From NCBI RefSeq assembly GCF_900447215.1, contig NZ_UFYA01000001.1, positions 558,001 to 622,000 of the forward strand: a DNA stretch of 64,000 bases, given 5' to 3'. The notes under the pieces are model-generated. The model saw only the letters and a list, made by a program, of their open reading frames with translations. It was not told the origin of the DNA and made no database searches. This stretch comes from Dermatophilus congolensis (GTDB lineage: Bacteria > Actinomycetota > Actinomycetes > Actinomycetales > Dermatophilaceae). Shown here piece after piece: positions 9,962 through 19,110 of the stretch (positions within the stretch are counted from its first letter, which is position 1; each line of letters begins with the position of its first letter). A program made the translations under genes and the position numbers.

Positions 9962-11082
9962 ATATGGGTAGTGAGTCAGTAAAGATGCCAGCTTCGGTTC
10001 TATTAGCTGGGGGTGGCTCGGCGGGACATGTGTCGCCTTTGTTGGCGACGGCGGATGCGTTGCGGCGACGTGACCCACACGTGCGAATTACGGCTTTGGG
10101 TACGCGTGAAGGGTTGGAGGCGCGTTTAGTTCCTGCGCGTGGCTATGATTTGGCTTTTGTTCCCAAGGTTGCTTTTCCACGGCGTCCTAATCGCGCGGCT
10201 TTGAAATTTCCAGGGAAGCTAGTGGAAGAAATTCGTGCCGCCGATCGGGCAATCCTTGATACGGAAGCTGAGGTTGTGGTGGGATTCGGTGGCTACGTGT
10301 CTACCCCTGCATACTTGGCGGCTAAACGCCGGGGCGTGCCGATTGTTGTTCACGAAGGTAATGCGCGGCCAGGGCTAGCGAATAAAGCTGGTTCGCGGAT
10401 GACGGAGTTCGTGGCGACTACGTTCAGCTCAACGAGTCTTCCAAATGCTCGGTATATCGGGATGCCAATGCGGGCAGAAATTACACGGTTGGATCGTGCT
10501 GCGTTGCGGGATGAGGCTTTGGCTCATTTTGGCTTGCGCGGGGATGCGCCGGTGCTTTTGGTGACGGGTGGGTCATTAGGAGCCAAGCGGTTGAATGATG
10601 CTTTCTCTGCTTCTGTGCGGGATCTGCAGGAGGCGGGAGTACAGGTGTTGCATTTGGCTGGTGGCGGTAAGGGGTTTGAGCCTGATCTGCGGGTGGATGG
10701 GCCGGCTTATCGAGTTCTTGAGTATGCAGATCGTATCGAGCTAGCTTATGCGGCAGCGGATCTGGTTGTTTGCCGTTCAGGTGCGAATACGGTTTGTGAG
10801 TTGACGGCGGTGGGGTTGCCTGCCATTTTCGTTCCTTTGCCGATTGGAAATGGGGAGCAAAGAATCAACGCTGATGACGTGGTTGCCGTTGGTGGGGCTT
10901 TGCTGGTTGATGATGCTCAAGTCTGTCGTGAATGGGTTACCGGGACAGTTATTCCTTTGATGCGTGACCGTGAGCGGCTCTCTTTGATGGCTGATGCATC
11001 GGCGCGTGTAGGGGTCCGCACGGCTGATGATCAGCTGGTGGACATGATTATTGCTGCTGGAGCGAAGGGTGCTGTTCGATGA
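9958..11082 (+). CDS. murG: UDP-GlcNAc transferase MurG (lipid II synthase)
   Basis: A 374-residue GT28 glycosyltransferase at the inner face of the membrane that adds GlcNAc to lipid I. It shows the glycine loop LAGGGSAGHVSPLLA near the N-terminus, the acceptor motif HEGNARPGLANK, the second glycine loop VTGGSLGAKRLN and the C-terminal donor site with CRSGANTVCEL and PLPIGNGEQRINA. ATG 9958 overlaps the ftsW stop; ATG 9964 is a second candidate two codons later. The stop overlaps the murC start (ATGA at 11079-11082). Confidence 0.96.
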   Translation: MNMGSESVKMPASVLLAGGGSAGHVSPLLATADALRRRDPHVRITALGTREGLEARLVPARGYDLAFVPKVAFPRRPNRAALKFPGKLVEEIRAADRAILDTEAEVVVGFGGYVSTPAYLAAKRRGVPIVVHEGNARPGLANKAGSRMTEFVATTFSSTSLPNARYIGMPMRAEITRLDRAALRDEALAHFGLRGDAPVLLVTGGSLGAKRLNDAFSASVRDLQEAGVQVLHLAGGGKGFEPDLRVDGPAYRVLEYADRIELAYAAADLVVCRSGANTVCELTAVGLPAIFVPLPIGNGEQRINADDVVAVGGALLVDDAQVCREWVTGTVIPLMRDRERLSLMADASARVGVRTADDQLVDMIIAAGAKGAVR

Positions 11083-12515
11083 GGCCGACGCGTTTTGATG
11101 TCACGGGTGAAGTTTTGCCGGTTGCTGAGTTGGGGCGTACCCATGTGCTGGCTGTGGGTGGCGCGGGGATGTCTGCGGTGGCGCGCCTGCTGTGTGCAGC
11201 GGGTTTGTCGGTGAGCGGATCTGATGCCAAAGATTCTGCGATTCTCGATGGTTTGCGTCAGGCAGGTGTTGACGTACATGTCGGGCATGATGTTGCTCAC
11301 CTGGAAGGTGTTGAAACGGTAGTGGTTTCCTCTGCTATTCGTGACGACAACGTGGAGCTGGTGGCGGCTCGTGAGCGTGGTTTGCGTGTCTTGCATCGCT
11401 CGATGGCGTTGGCGAGTGTGACGAAGGACGTTCGCCGCGTTGCGATTGCAGGTGCGAATGGGAAAACCACGACTACAGCGATGACTGCAACGTTGTTGCG
11501 TGATGCAGGTGTGGACCCCTCTTTCGCCGTTGGCGGTGATTTGGTGGCGACGGGGTCAAATGCAGAGCTGGGCGCTGGTGATGTTTTTGTTGTGGAGGCT
11601 GATGAGTCGGATGGGTCGTTCCTCGCTTATCGGCCTGACGTGGCGGTGGTGACGAATGTGCAGCCGGACCATCTGGATTTTTACGGCACGTTTGAGGCGG
11701 TTCAGGATGCATATCTGGAATTCGTGATGTCGATGCGTCCGGGGGGACTGCTGGTTACGTGTGCTGATGATGAAGGCGCTTTGCGCCTGGCCGAGCGAGC
11801 CGGTCTGGCCGGTATTCGGGTGGTCACGTACGGGCAGTCTGCCGATGCTGACGTCCGTGTTGAAGCAGTCGAGTTTGTGGGCATGATGAGTCGGGCGCGT
11901 GTGCGTATGCCTGATGGGGGAGCGTTTGCGCTTGAACTGCCGTTGCCGGGTTTGCACAACGTGTTAGATGCGGTGGCCGCATTGACGGCCGCCACAGTAG
12001 GGCTTGGAGTGTCGCCTGAGGCCGGGGTGGCCGGATTGGCCGGTTATGGAGGTGTGCGGCGGCGCTTTGAAATTAAGGGTTCGTCGGGGGATGTCACAGT
12101 TATTGATGACTATGCGCATAACCCCGGCAAAGTTCGAGCTTTGGTGCAGACAGCGCGCGAATTGGTGGGTTCTGGGCGGCTGGTTGTGCTTTTTCAGCCG
12201 CATTTGTATTCGCGTACTAGAGATTTTGCTGAGCAGTTTGCTCAGGGGCTGGCCCCTGCTGATGAAGTGTTTGTTTTGGATGTTTATGGGGCTCGGGAAG
12301 AGCCGATGCCGGGGGTGAGTGGGTGTTTAATTACAGAGCATCTTTCTGCTTTGCCAGGGCGGCGAGGAGTGCACTTCGTGGCGTGTTTGTCTGATGCGGC
12401 GTCGGTTGTGGCGGATCATGTGCGGGAAGGTGATGTGGTTTTGACTGTGGGTGCTGGTGATGTGACCACGGTTGGTCCTGCGTTGCTGACGTGTTTAGCT
12501 GACCGTTCTGTGTGA
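11079..12515 (+). CDS. murC: UDP-MurNAc:L-alanine ligase MurC
   Basis: A 478-residue Mur ligase that starts the peptide stem. The N-domain opens with VLAVGGAGMSAVARLL; the ATP loop is AGANGKTTTT, followed by EADESDGSF, NVQPDHLDFYG and, in the C-domain, DDYAHNPGKVRA and FQPHLYSRTRDF. These are characteristic of MurC rather than MurD/E/F. It is translationally coupled to murG by an ATGA overlap and is followed after six bases by ftsQ. The + strand is strongly G/T-biased here. Confidence 0.96.
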   Translation: MRPTRFDVTGEVLPVAELGRTHVLAVGGAGMSAVARLLCAAGLSVSGSDAKDSAILDGLRQAGVDVHVGHDVAHLEGVETVVVSSAIRDDNVELVAARERGLRVLHRSMALASVTKDVRRVAIAGANGKTTTTAMTATLLRDAGVDPSFAVGGDLVATGSNAELGAGDVFVVEADESDGSFLAYRPDVAVVTNVQPDHLDFYGTFEAVQDAYLEFVMSMRPGGLLVTCADDEGALRLAERAGLAGIRVVTYGQSADADVRVEAVEFVGMMSRARVRMPDGGAFALELPLPGLHNVLDAVAALTAATVGLGVSPEAGVAGLAGYGGVRRRFEIKGSSGDVTVIDDYAHNPGKVRALVQTARELVGSGRLVVLFQPHLYSRTRDFAEQFAQGLAPADEVFVLDVYGAREEPMPGVSGCLITEHLSALPGRRGVHFVACLSDAASVVADHVREGDVVLTVGAGDVTTVGPALLTCLADRSV

Positions 12516-12521
12516 GGTGGT

Positions 12522-13307
12522 GTGGTGCGTTCTCGATCACGGGCTAAGGACGCGGGGGCGCGAGGATCCGGGCAGGCGGCGGCGAAGCCGAAGGTGACTC
12601 CGCATAAACGTTTTGTGCAGCGGGCGCGTCGTGTGCGGTTGCGGGTGTGGCGTCTTGTGGCCTGGCTTTTGCTTGTGGCGGGGGTTGCTGGGGGTGTTTA
12701 TTGGCTGTTGACGCAAAGTGACTGGTTTCGTGTGGATCAGGTGACTATTGGAGGGGCATCGGCGCATCGGGAGACGATTATTCGGGACCGGACGCAGTCT
12801 CTTTTGGGTCAACCTCTGGTTGAGGTTGACCTTGTGGAGGCGCGTGATGCAGTGGATCAGGTGCATTTGTTCTCTGCTGTGAGGGTGCGGCGTGCCTGGC
12901 CAAATGGAGTGCATGTGGAGGTTTCCGAGCGGACGCCGGTGGCTGCTGCTGCTTTGCCTTCGGGAGCATATCGATTGATTGATAAAGCTGGAGTTGGGTA
13001 TGAGAGTGTGCCTGCGCCTCCCGCTGGTGTTCTTCCAGTCAAAATTGCTAATCCGCGTGACTCTAGGTCGCTTGCCACTGCCGCTGCGGTGGGAACTTCT
13101 ATGCCTGCTGGTTTGGTTGCCAGGGTGAAGAACTTCGAGGTAGATGATAGTGCGCGTGGCTCATTTGAACTCTCTGGGGTTCGAGTGATGTGGGGTGACT
13201 CTTCAGAGGGGCGCGTCAAGGCTGCTGTATTGGAGCCGCTGATGCGGCGGGGAAAGATCTCAACCTTGGATTTGTCGGCTCCGTTGAGTCCTGTAACGAC
13301 GCGGTGA
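12522..13307 (+). CDS. ftsQ: cell division protein FtsQ (POTRA domain)
   Basis: A 261-residue bitopic divisome protein. A basic cytoplasmic tail (1-43) precedes one membrane helix (about 44-64), then the POTRA domain beginning WFRVDQVTIGG (about 68-137), where LFSAVRVRRAWP matches the conserved end of the domain, and the beta domain. FtsQ links early and late division proteins through FtsB/FtsL. Two consecutive GTG codons (12522, 12525) follow GAGGTGG; either may be used. The gene ends the wall-synthesis run; ftsZ follows after 365 bases with its own regulatory region. Confidence 0.92.
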   Translation: MVRSRSRAKDAGARGSGQAAAKPKVTPHKRFVQRARRVRLRVWRLVAWLLLVAGVAGGVYWLLTQSDWFRVDQVTIGGASAHRETIIRDRTQSLLGQPLVEVDLVEARDAVDQVHLFSAVRVRRAWPNGVHVEVSERTPVAAAALPSGAYRLIDKAGVGYESVPAPPAGVLPVKIANPRDSRSLATAAAVGTSMPAGLVARVKNFEVDDSARGSFELSGVRVMWGDSSEGRVKAAVLEPLMRRGKISTLDLSAPLSPVTTR

Positions 13308-13672
13308 TAAGGATCGTTTCTTCCGCGAGTTCCCTACGGATCAACTGGAGGTCGAGACATCCCGGCGTGTTAGGAATGCGTAGACAAGGCGTATAACTCA
13401 CGTAGGATGGTGTGGAGGTCAAGAGCGACCGCTCGAGAACTCAGACGGTCCGTCTGTCAAGATGTATTGCATCTGAAACCCGTTGATGTCGTGGATAGGT
13501 CTTCCTGAAGTGGCAGCATCGTTGTCAGAAGAGGGATCGCCCCGGGGAGTCGACCGGTATGGGAATCAGGCGATCGGGAATACCTCCTCAACATTGACTT
13601 GAAGTCGAGGGTTTTACTGAAGGTGAAATCACTCGCCACATCGTTAACATCTCCGTCTCGAAAGGCCCCCCA
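13308..13672 (+). promoter_or_regulatory. ftsQ-ftsZ intergenic region with likely ftsZ promoter(s)
   Basis: 365 bases with no convincing gene. A plausible vegetative promoter is TAGACA (13381-13386), 16-base spacer, TAGGAT (13403-13408), which would give a leader of about 260 bases. A short perfect hairpin CAGACG/CGTCTG follows near 13442-13456. An imperfect inverted repeat CCTCAAC (13586-13592) / GTCGAGG (13604-13610) flanks a TTGACT (13594-13599) that could be a second -35 box. ftsZ in actinobacteria is usually driven by several promoters in this gap. Exact start sites are inference. Confidence 0.45.
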
Positions 13673-14947
13673 GTGGCAGCTCCACAGAACTACCTGGCCG
13701 TCATCAAGGTCGTCGGTATCGGCGGGGGCGGTGTCAATGCGGTCAACCGGATGATCGAGGTCGGCCTCAAGGGTGTCGAGTTCATTGCGATCAACACTGA
13801 CGCGCAGGCGCTGCTCATGAGTGACGCCGACTTGAAGCTGGATGTCGGTCGTGAACTTACTCGTGGCTTGGGCGCTGGCGCCGACCCTGAGGTCGGTAAG
13901 AAAGCGGCTGAGGATCATGCCGAGGAGATCGAAGAGGCGCTTCGTGGCGCCGATATGGTCTTCGTTACCGCCGGTGAGGGTGGCGGTACCGGTACCGGTG
14001 GCGCGCCCGTTGTCGCGCGAATCGCTAAAGGCTTGGGTGCGTTGACCATTGGTGTGGTCACGCGTCCATTCACGTTTGAAGGCCGCCGTCGAGCCAACCA
14101 GGCTGAGTCGGGTATTGGTGCTCTTCGTGAAGAAGTTGACACGCTCATCGTTATTCCTAATGACCGTTTACTGTCTATTAGTGACCGCGCGGTTTCCATG
14201 CTTGATGCGTTCCGCAGCGCAGACCAGGTGTTGCTTTCCGGTGTGCAGGGCATCACCGATCTCATCACCACGCCTGGTCTGATTAACCTTGACTTCGCTG
14301 ATGTGAAGTCTGTTATGCAAGGTGCTGGCAGTGCTCTTATGGGTATTGGGTCGGCACGTGGTGATGATCGTGCAGTGCAAGCTGCTGAGCTTGCTATTTC
14401 CAGTCCGTTGCTGGAGGCAAGCATTGATGGTGCACATGGTGTGCTGTTGTCTATTCAGGGTGGCAGTGATCTTGGATTGTTTGAGATCAATGAGGCTGCT
14501 CGTTTGGTGCAGGAAGCAGCTCACCCCGAAGCGAACATTATCTTCGGTGCGGTCATTGATGATGCTCTTGGTGACGAGGTGCGGGTGACGGTTATTGCGG
14601 CGGGTTTTGATGGGGGGACTCCCCAGCCCCGCCGTGAGCAGCAGTCGCAGGGGTCTTCTGCACAGCAGGGGCAGCAGGCTCCTCCGCGTTCTGCGCCGCG
14701 TCCTGCTCAGCAGGTGGCTCCGCAGGCGGAACGACCTATGGTGCCCAGTCAGCCGCAGGCGGCCGCGGCTTCTGCTGGACGTCCGGGGCAGGTTCAGCCT
14801 CAGCCGATCAGTCCGCGTCCTGCCCCTGCGCAGCCGGAGGCTGAGCAGGAAGCTCCTGCTGAAACGCATCGTGAGGCAGTGCGTCCTCCACGAACGGTTA
14901 CGTTCGATGAGGGTGATGATCTGGATGTTCCAGATTTCCTTAAGTGA
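13673..14947 (+). CDS. ftsZ: cell division GTPase FtsZ
   Basis: A 424-residue tubulin-like GTPase forming the Z ring. The GTP-binding T-loops are intact: [13 protein letters not shown] near residue 15 and the tubulin signature GGGTGTG at 103-109; NTDAQAL and the T7 loop NLDFADV are also present. Residues from about 315 form a Gln/Pro/Ala-rich linker longer than in most FtsZ, ending in the conserved C-terminal peptide [10 protein letters not shown] that would bind SepF and FtsW. Start is GTG 13673, after a weak AAAGG. A perfect 36-bp hairpin follows the stop. Confidence 0.97.
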   Translation: MAAPQNYLAVIKVVGIGGGGVNAVNRMIEVGLKGVEFIAINTDAQALLMSDADLKLDVGRELTRGLGAGADPEVGKKAAEDHAEEIEEALRGADMVFVTAGEGGGTGTGGAPVVARIAKGLGALTIGVVTRPFTFEGRRRANQAESGIGALREEVDTLIVIPNDRLLSISDRAVSMLDAFRSADQVLLSGVQGITDLITTPGLINLDFADVKSVMQGAGSALMGIGSARGDDRAVQAAELAISSPLLEASIDGAHGVLLSIQGGSDLGLFEINEAARLVQEAAHPEANIIFGAVIDDALGDEVRVTVIAAGFDGGTPQPRREQQSQGSSAQQGQQAPPRSAPRPAQQVAPQAERPMVPSQPQAAAASAGRPGQVQPQPISPRPAPAQPEAEQEAPAETHREAVRPPRTVTFDEGDDLDVPDFLK

Positions 14948-14962
14948 TGTAGTTCATTGACC

Positions 14963-14998
14963 GCGAAGAAGCGCTCCCTCGAGGGAGCGCTTCTTCGC
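14963..14998. terminator. perfect 36-bp palindrome after ftsZ
   Basis: Two perfectly complementary 18-base arms (14963-14980 and 14981-14998) with no separate loop, starting 15 bases after the ftsZ stop. It would fold into a very stable GC-rich hairpin but lacks a long T run on the + side. It is most likely a transcription terminator or mRNA 3' stabiliser separating ftsZ from pgeF. Confidence 0.75.
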
Positions 14999-15017
14999 AT
15001 ATTTCGAGGGTGATGTT

Positions 15018-15791
15018 GTGTTGTATGCGTGTGGAGTTCTTCCGATGGATCATCGCCTCGGTGATGATGAGCATCGAGTTGCGTGGGGGTTCACAGATGC
15101 GGGAGGGCATTTACCGGAGTCTGGTCTGGAGGGGCCGGCATATGGTGAGTTCAACGTGGGGGGGCATGTTGGTGATGACCTGGCGCGTGTGATGGCTAAT
15201 CGTGTAGCCCTGGCACGTGAGATGGGGGCGGGGCCTGGTGGGGTGGTGTTCATGAATCAAGTGCATGGAAATGATGTTGCGGTGGTAGATGGGCCGTGGG
15301 GACAGAGGCCTGTCGCAGATGTAGATGCGTTGGTGACAACGCGTCCGGGGCTGGGATTGGGGGTTTTGGTGGCGGACTGTGTACCGGTTGTTTTCGCTGA
15401 TGTGCGTGCTGGTGTGGTGGGTGTTGCGCATGCTGGGCGTCGAGGCATGTTGTCTGGTGTGGCTACGCGTACGGTGACAGTGATGCGTGAATTGGGTGCG
15501 GAGCGGGTTGTGGCTTGGATTGGTCCCTCGATTTGTGGTGAGTGTTATGAGGTGCCTGTTGAGTTGGCGAGGGAGGCTGAGTTGGTTCGTCCGGGGGTGC
15601 GGTCGCGGACTCGTTGGGGTAGCGCGGGTATTGATGTGGTTGCCGGGGTGGAGATGGAGTTGAGGGCGGCTGAGGTCGAGGTGAATCGGATTTCAGGGTG
15701 CACGCTGGAGGATAGTTCTTTGTACTCGTTTCGGAGGCATAAGGTGACTGGGCGTTTTGCTGGGGTTGTGGTGCTTGATCCGGCAGTATGA
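15018..15791 (+). CDS. pgeF: peptidoglycan editing factor PgeF (YfiH, multicopper-polyphenol oxidoreductase-like)
   Basis: A 257-residue YfiH/DUF152 protein. In other bacteria the family removes wrongly incorporated L-Ser from UDP-MurNAc peptides, which suits its place behind ftsZ. The metal-site signature residues are visible: NQVHGNDV, VADCVPVVF and HAGRRGM, where many homologues have HAGWRG. GTG 15018 is chosen for the upstream GAGGG; ATG 15048 is an alternative. It is followed closely by yggS, giving the standard actinobacterial order ftsZ-pgeF-yggS-sepF. Confidence 0.88.
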   Translation: MLYACGVLPMDHRLGDDEHRVAWGFTDAGGHLPESGLEGPAYGEFNVGGHVGDDLARVMANRVALAREMGAGPGGVVFMNQVHGNDVAVVDGPWGQRPVADVDALVTTRPGLGLGVLVADCVPVVFADVRAGVVGVAHAGRRGMLSGVATRTVTVMRELGAERVVAWIGPSICGECYEVPVELAREAELVRPGVRSRTRWGSAGIDVVAGVEMELRAAEVEVNRISGCTLEDSSLYSFRRHKVTGRFAGVVVLDPAV

Positions 15792-15800
15792 AGGGCTGTT

Positions 15801-16571
15801 GTGAGTAAGGCGGGTGCTATGGGTGAGGGGTTAGAGGGCACATTGGTGGAGCGTGAGTGTGAGTTGCGCAGGAACCTTGAGATGGTGCGTGGGCGGATTG
15901 AGTCTGCGTGCGTGCGTTCTGGTCGTTCTGTTGATTCTGTGCAGCTTGTTGTGGTGACGAAGTTTTTTCCTGCGACTGATGTGGCGGCGCTGGTTAGGTG
16001 TGGTGTGACTGACGTGGGGGAGAGTCGTGATCAGGAGGCTGTGGCCAAAGTTGGCGAAGTTGCCCGTTTGTGTGGTGAGATATCCCTGCCTCGTTGGCAT
16101 TTCGTTGGTCAGGTGCAGTCGAAGAAAGCAGTTTCGATTGCGCGCTACGCGGATGTCGTGCAGTCAGTGGATCGGCCTAAGCTTGTGACGGCTTTGGCTG
16201 GTGCTGCGAGTCGAGCGGGGCGAAGGCTTGATGTGCTGCTGCAGGTGGACCTGCGTTCGTCTGAGGCGATCTCTGAAGATCCCGGGCGGGGTGGTGTTCC
16301 CCCAGCTGAGCTTGCTCGGTTGGCTGACTTTGTAATGCAGCACAAGGATTTGCGACTACGAGGCCTGATGAGCGTCGCTCCAAGAAACGTTGAACCCGCC
16401 GCCGCATTCGCGGAACTGTTCTGTGCGCGTGAGCGTTTCTTGTGTAATCACCCCAGTGCCACTTGGCTTTCCGCGGGGATGAGCGGCGATTTTGAAGAGG
16501 CTATCCAAGCGGGGGCCACGCATGTGCGTGTCGGTAGCGCAATCCTGGGGTCCCGGTCTACGTACGGGTAG
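15801..16571 (+). CDS. YggS-type PLP homeostasis protein (PLPBP)
   Basis: A 256-residue single-domain alanine-racemase-fold protein binding pyridoxal phosphate; the family buffers PLP and affects amino-acid pools but has no known catalytic turnover. The PLP lysine is Lys54 in VVVTKFFPA. The later family segments are HFVGQVQSKK, LQVDLRSS, LRGLMSVAP and a final LSAGMSGDFEEAI with VRVGSAILG. The usual GENRVQE motif reads GESRDQE here, a mild divergence. GTG 15801 is the assumed start; ATG 15819 is possible. Confidence 0.9.
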   Translation: MSKAGAMGEGLEGTLVERECELRRNLEMVRGRIESACVRSGRSVDSVQLVVVTKFFPATDVAALVRCGVTDVGESRDQEAVAKVGEVARLCGEISLPRWHFVGQVQSKKAVSIARYADVVQSVDRPKLVTALAGAASRAGRRLDVLLQVDLRSSEAISEDPGRGGVPPAELARLADFVMQHKDLRLRGLMSVAPRNVEPAAAFAELFCARERFLCNHPSATWLSAGMSGDFEEAIQAGATHVRVGSAILGSRSTYG

Positions 16572-16698
16572 TTTGAGGCGAAATCACGCATCGGGCTCCC
16601 CGGTGTGCCGCTGATTGATGTGAAAGTCAGTGGGGGGTGGTTGTTGGCCGGAGACTCGGTCCATTAAACGTGAAGTGGAATTCAATGAGGAGCGAGCG

Positions 16699-17346
16699 AT
16701 GGCAGGTGCCCTGCACAAGGCAATGGTGTACCTGGGTCTGACCGATGAGGTCGACCGTTATGACGAGGAGTACGCCAACGGATACCGTCGTGCCACAGAT
16801 GGCGCAGCGGATGGTCGCGATCACCGGTCTAGGGGGCATCATGCTGCGTCCGCTGTGTCGGATCGGGAAGCTCAGGGGGATGAGTGGGGGGCTTCGCAAG
16901 CAGATGCTCCTACTCCTATCCGTCGTTCGGCGCCGGTGTCGTCGGCTGCGGCGGTTGCCCAGGAGGATGTGCATGATAGTGAGGAATATCACGCTGAAGT
17001 GGCGCAGTTTCCGCGTCGGGTTCCTGTTTCAGAGGTAGTTGACGATGTGGAGGTCATGGGCGTGCATCGCATTACCACCATTCACCCTCGTACGTATAAC
17101 GAGGCTAAGAAGGTGGGAGAGGCGTTCCGTGATGGGACGCCGGTGATCATGAATCTGTCGGATCTGGATGACGCGGATGCTAAGCGTTTGGTGGATTTTG
17201 CGGCGGGTTTGGTGTTTGGGTTGGCTGGGTCGATTGAGCGGGTGACGAACAAGGTGTTTCTTTTGTCGCCTTCTGATGTGGAGGTGACGACCACGTCTGA
17301 AGTCGAGGACGGTGGTGCACATGCCGGAGTGTTTGATCAGCACTAA
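16699..17346 (+). CDS. sepF: FtsZ-anchoring division protein SepF
   Basis: A 215-residue protein that tethers FtsZ to the membrane in Gram-positive bacteria without FtsA. The N-terminus [16 protein letters not shown] is the amphipathic membrane helix; an acidic/basic low-complexity linker (about 20-118) leads to the SepF core from [16 protein letters not shown] to about residue 205, with [18 protein letters not shown] in the middle. ATG 16699 is chosen because GAGGAG precedes it and it restores the conserved N-terminal helix; upstream in-frame sequence has no homology. Confidence 0.94.
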   Translation: MAGALHKAMVYLGLTDEVDRYDEEYANGYRRATDGAADGRDHRSRGHHAASAVSDREAQGDEWGASQADAPTPIRRSAPVSSAAAVAQEDVHDSEEYHAEVAQFPRRVPVSEVVDDVEVMGVHRITTIHPRTYNEAKKVGEAFRDGTPVIMNLSDLDDADAKRLVDFAAGLVFGLAGSIERVTNKVFLLSPSDVEVTTTSEVEDGGAHAGVFDQH

Positions 17347-17406
17347 GCGCCGCGGTCGGTTCTATGTGGGTCCGGTTGTGTGCATGTGTTGTATGCGTTG
17401 AATTGA

Positions 17407-17440
17407 TGAGGTCGGTCCTTTGAAGTGGGGGCCGACCTCA
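17407..17440 (+). terminator. terminator-like hairpin after sepF
   Basis: A 12-base stem (17407-17418 with 17429-17440, one G-T wobble) and a 10-base loop, 60 bases after the sepF stop. No T run follows, so it may act as a hairpin terminator or an mRNA-end stabiliser. Confidence 0.6.
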
Positions 17441-17572
17441 CCTGTGTGCGTGGCGTTTTCGTGGGTGTGAAGTGGTTGTGGGTATTGGGCTGTTGTGGGT
17501 GCCCAATAAGAGTTGGTGTGGCGTTAGTGGAGCGAGGGTTTGGCCCTCGGGAGAGCTAGGGATACTTAGGTT

Positions 17573-17860
17573 ATGCAGGGATTTTTTGCTCTTGTGGCGT
17601 GGTTGCTGAACCTCTATATGTTCGTGTTGATTGCCCGGCTGGTCATTGACTGGATTCAGCTCTTGGCGCGTGATTGGCGGCCTAAGGGTGTGATTCTTAT
17701 GCTTTGTGAGGGGGTCTACACGATGACGGATCCGCCTCTGAAAGCCTTGCGGAAAGCTATTCCTCCGCTGCGTTTGGGGGCTGTTGCATTGGATCTGTCG
17801 TTCCTCGTACTCATTCTCATGATTTCCTTGCTGGTAGGCTTTTTTCAACAGCTCAGTTGA
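17573..17860 (+). CDS. YggT family membrane protein
   Basis: A 95-residue protein with two hydrophobic helices (about 4-25 and 72-92) flanking a segment ending TDPPLKALRKAIPPLRLG, the YggT (DUF165/PF02325) signature. In actinobacteria it lies between sepF and divIVA and is thought to help division or membrane homeostasis, with no biochemical function established. ATG 17573 is the only reasonable start. A small GC hairpin (CGAGGG/CCCTCG) lies just upstream. Confidence 0.88.
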   Translation: MQGFFALVAWLLNLYMFVLIARLVIDWIQLLARDWRPKGVILMLCEGVYTMTDPPLKALRKAIPPLRLGAVALDLSFLVLILMISLLVGFFQQLS

Positions 17861-18076
17861 AATGTGCTCGTCTACACGTTGATCGTTTCCGTGTTTTCGG
17901 GTCGGCCGTCCTGGTCAGATCAGTTCTCGTCGTGCAGAATCGTCGGGTCTGGTCGGGTCCGTGTTCGTGCCTGACCAGCGGTCCAGCGATTTGTCGTGGT
18001 GTCGAGTGTTCGGGGGCTCGGCTATGGTTGCCGATCATCTGGGCACACGCTTCCGCCAATGCAAAGGGGACGGTTG

Positions 18077-18997
18077 ATGGCTCTCACGCCAGAAGACATT
18101 CTCAACAAAAACTTCACAGCCACTCAGTTCCGTCGTGGGTACGACGAGCAGGAGGTCGATGACTTCCTCGACGAGATCGTTGCGGAGTTCCGTCGACTCA
18201 ACGCTGAGAACGCGGACTTGCGGCGGCGTGCTGAGACCGGTGGTGGCGGCGCCACCGATGGTCGCATTGACCCTGCACAGCTCGAGGCCGAGGTGGCCGA
18301 GCGTATCGCTGCGGTGAAGCGGCGTGCCGAAGAGCAGGTTGCTGCGGTTGAGCGTGAGGCAGAGAAGAGGATCGCCGCGGCTCGTGAGGAGGCAGCTGCT
18401 CAGGCGAGTGCAGCTCCGCCTGCGCCGAGTCCTGTGGCTGAGTCTGGCTCTACTGATGCTGCCGGTGTTATTGCCCTGGCTCAGCGAGTGCACGATGAGT
18501 ACGTTGCGCAGGGTAAAGCCGAGCACGAGCGCTTGGTGAATGAGGCGACGGTTACTCGCGACAAGATGATGAGCGAGGTTCGGGTTCAGCGGGATTCCAT
18601 GCTTGCTGATGCCACCACTAAGCGTGACACGTTGCTGCGAGAAGCTCAGCAGCGGCATGACGACTTGGTCCGTACTGGTCAGCAGAAACATGCGGACTTG
18701 GTTTCCTCCGCGCAGGAGCAGCATGATCGGTTGACGGGCGAGGCCCAGGCCACGCATACGCGTTTGCTTGGTGAGGCGCGTAGTGAAGCTGATCAGCTTG
18801 TTGGTGAGGCGCAGCGCCGTCGTCAGGAAATTTTGGCGGCTCTGGAGGGAGAGAAATCTTCTCTGGAGGCTGCTATCAGTGGCTTGCGTTCTTTTGAGTC
18901 TGAGTACCGTACGCGCCTGCGTTCGTACCTGGAGAAGCAGCTGGGCGCTCTTGAGTCGCAGGCTCCTATGGCACCTGCTGGTCTTGGTGACGCCTGA
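18077..18997 (+). CDS. divIVA: polar growth/septum coiled-coil protein DivIVA (Wag31)
   Basis: A 306-residue cytoplasmic scaffold that marks negative membrane curvature and directs pole growth in actinobacteria. The conserved N-terminal domain reads MALTPEDILNKNFTATQFRR and continues GYDEQEVDDFLDEI; two long Ala/Glu/Arg/Gln-rich coiled-coil stretches (about 70-130 and 150-295) follow, with near-repeated Q/R-H-D/A-D-L-V units around residues 190-225. ATG 18077 matches the conserved N-terminus and follows AAAGGGGA. The central Ala/Pro-rich break near 115-125 is usual for Wag31-type proteins. Confidence 0.95.
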   Translation: MALTPEDILNKNFTATQFRRGYDEQEVDDFLDEIVAEFRRLNAENADLRRRAETGGGGATDGRIDPAQLEAEVAERIAAVKRRAEEQVAAVEREAEKRIAAAREEAAAQASAAPPAPSPVAESGSTDAAGVIALAQRVHDEYVAQGKAEHERLVNEATVTRDKMMSEVRVQRDSMLADATTKRDTLLREAQQRHDDLVRTGQQKHADLVSSAQEQHDRLTGEAQATHTRLLGEARSEADQLVGEAQRRRQEILAALEGEKSSLEAAISGLRSFESEYRTRLRSYLEKQLGALESQAPMAPAGLGDA

Positions 18998-19017
18998 CTG
19001 TAGAAGGAAGTCAGCGA

Positions 19018-19052
19018 GGACGCTCCGCCTTGGTGTGCCGGGTGGGGCGTCC
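19018..19052 (+). terminator. hairpin terminator after divIVA
   Basis: A 12-base stem (19018-19029 with 19041-19052, two G-T wobbles) and 11-base loop, 21 bases after the divIVA stop. It separates divIVA from the lspA-rluD pair. Confidence 0.6.
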
Positions 19053-19110
19053 GCACGTCTTCGTCGATGATTAGTTGTGGTGGGGTGGTTGGGGCACCAT
19101 TCTTGGTGTG

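Noticed and set aside
14168-14869. 233-codon Arg/Leu-rich frame on the minus strand
   Set aside because: Lies wholly within ftsZ; its composition is what the antisense of a Gln/Pro/Ala-rich linker would give.
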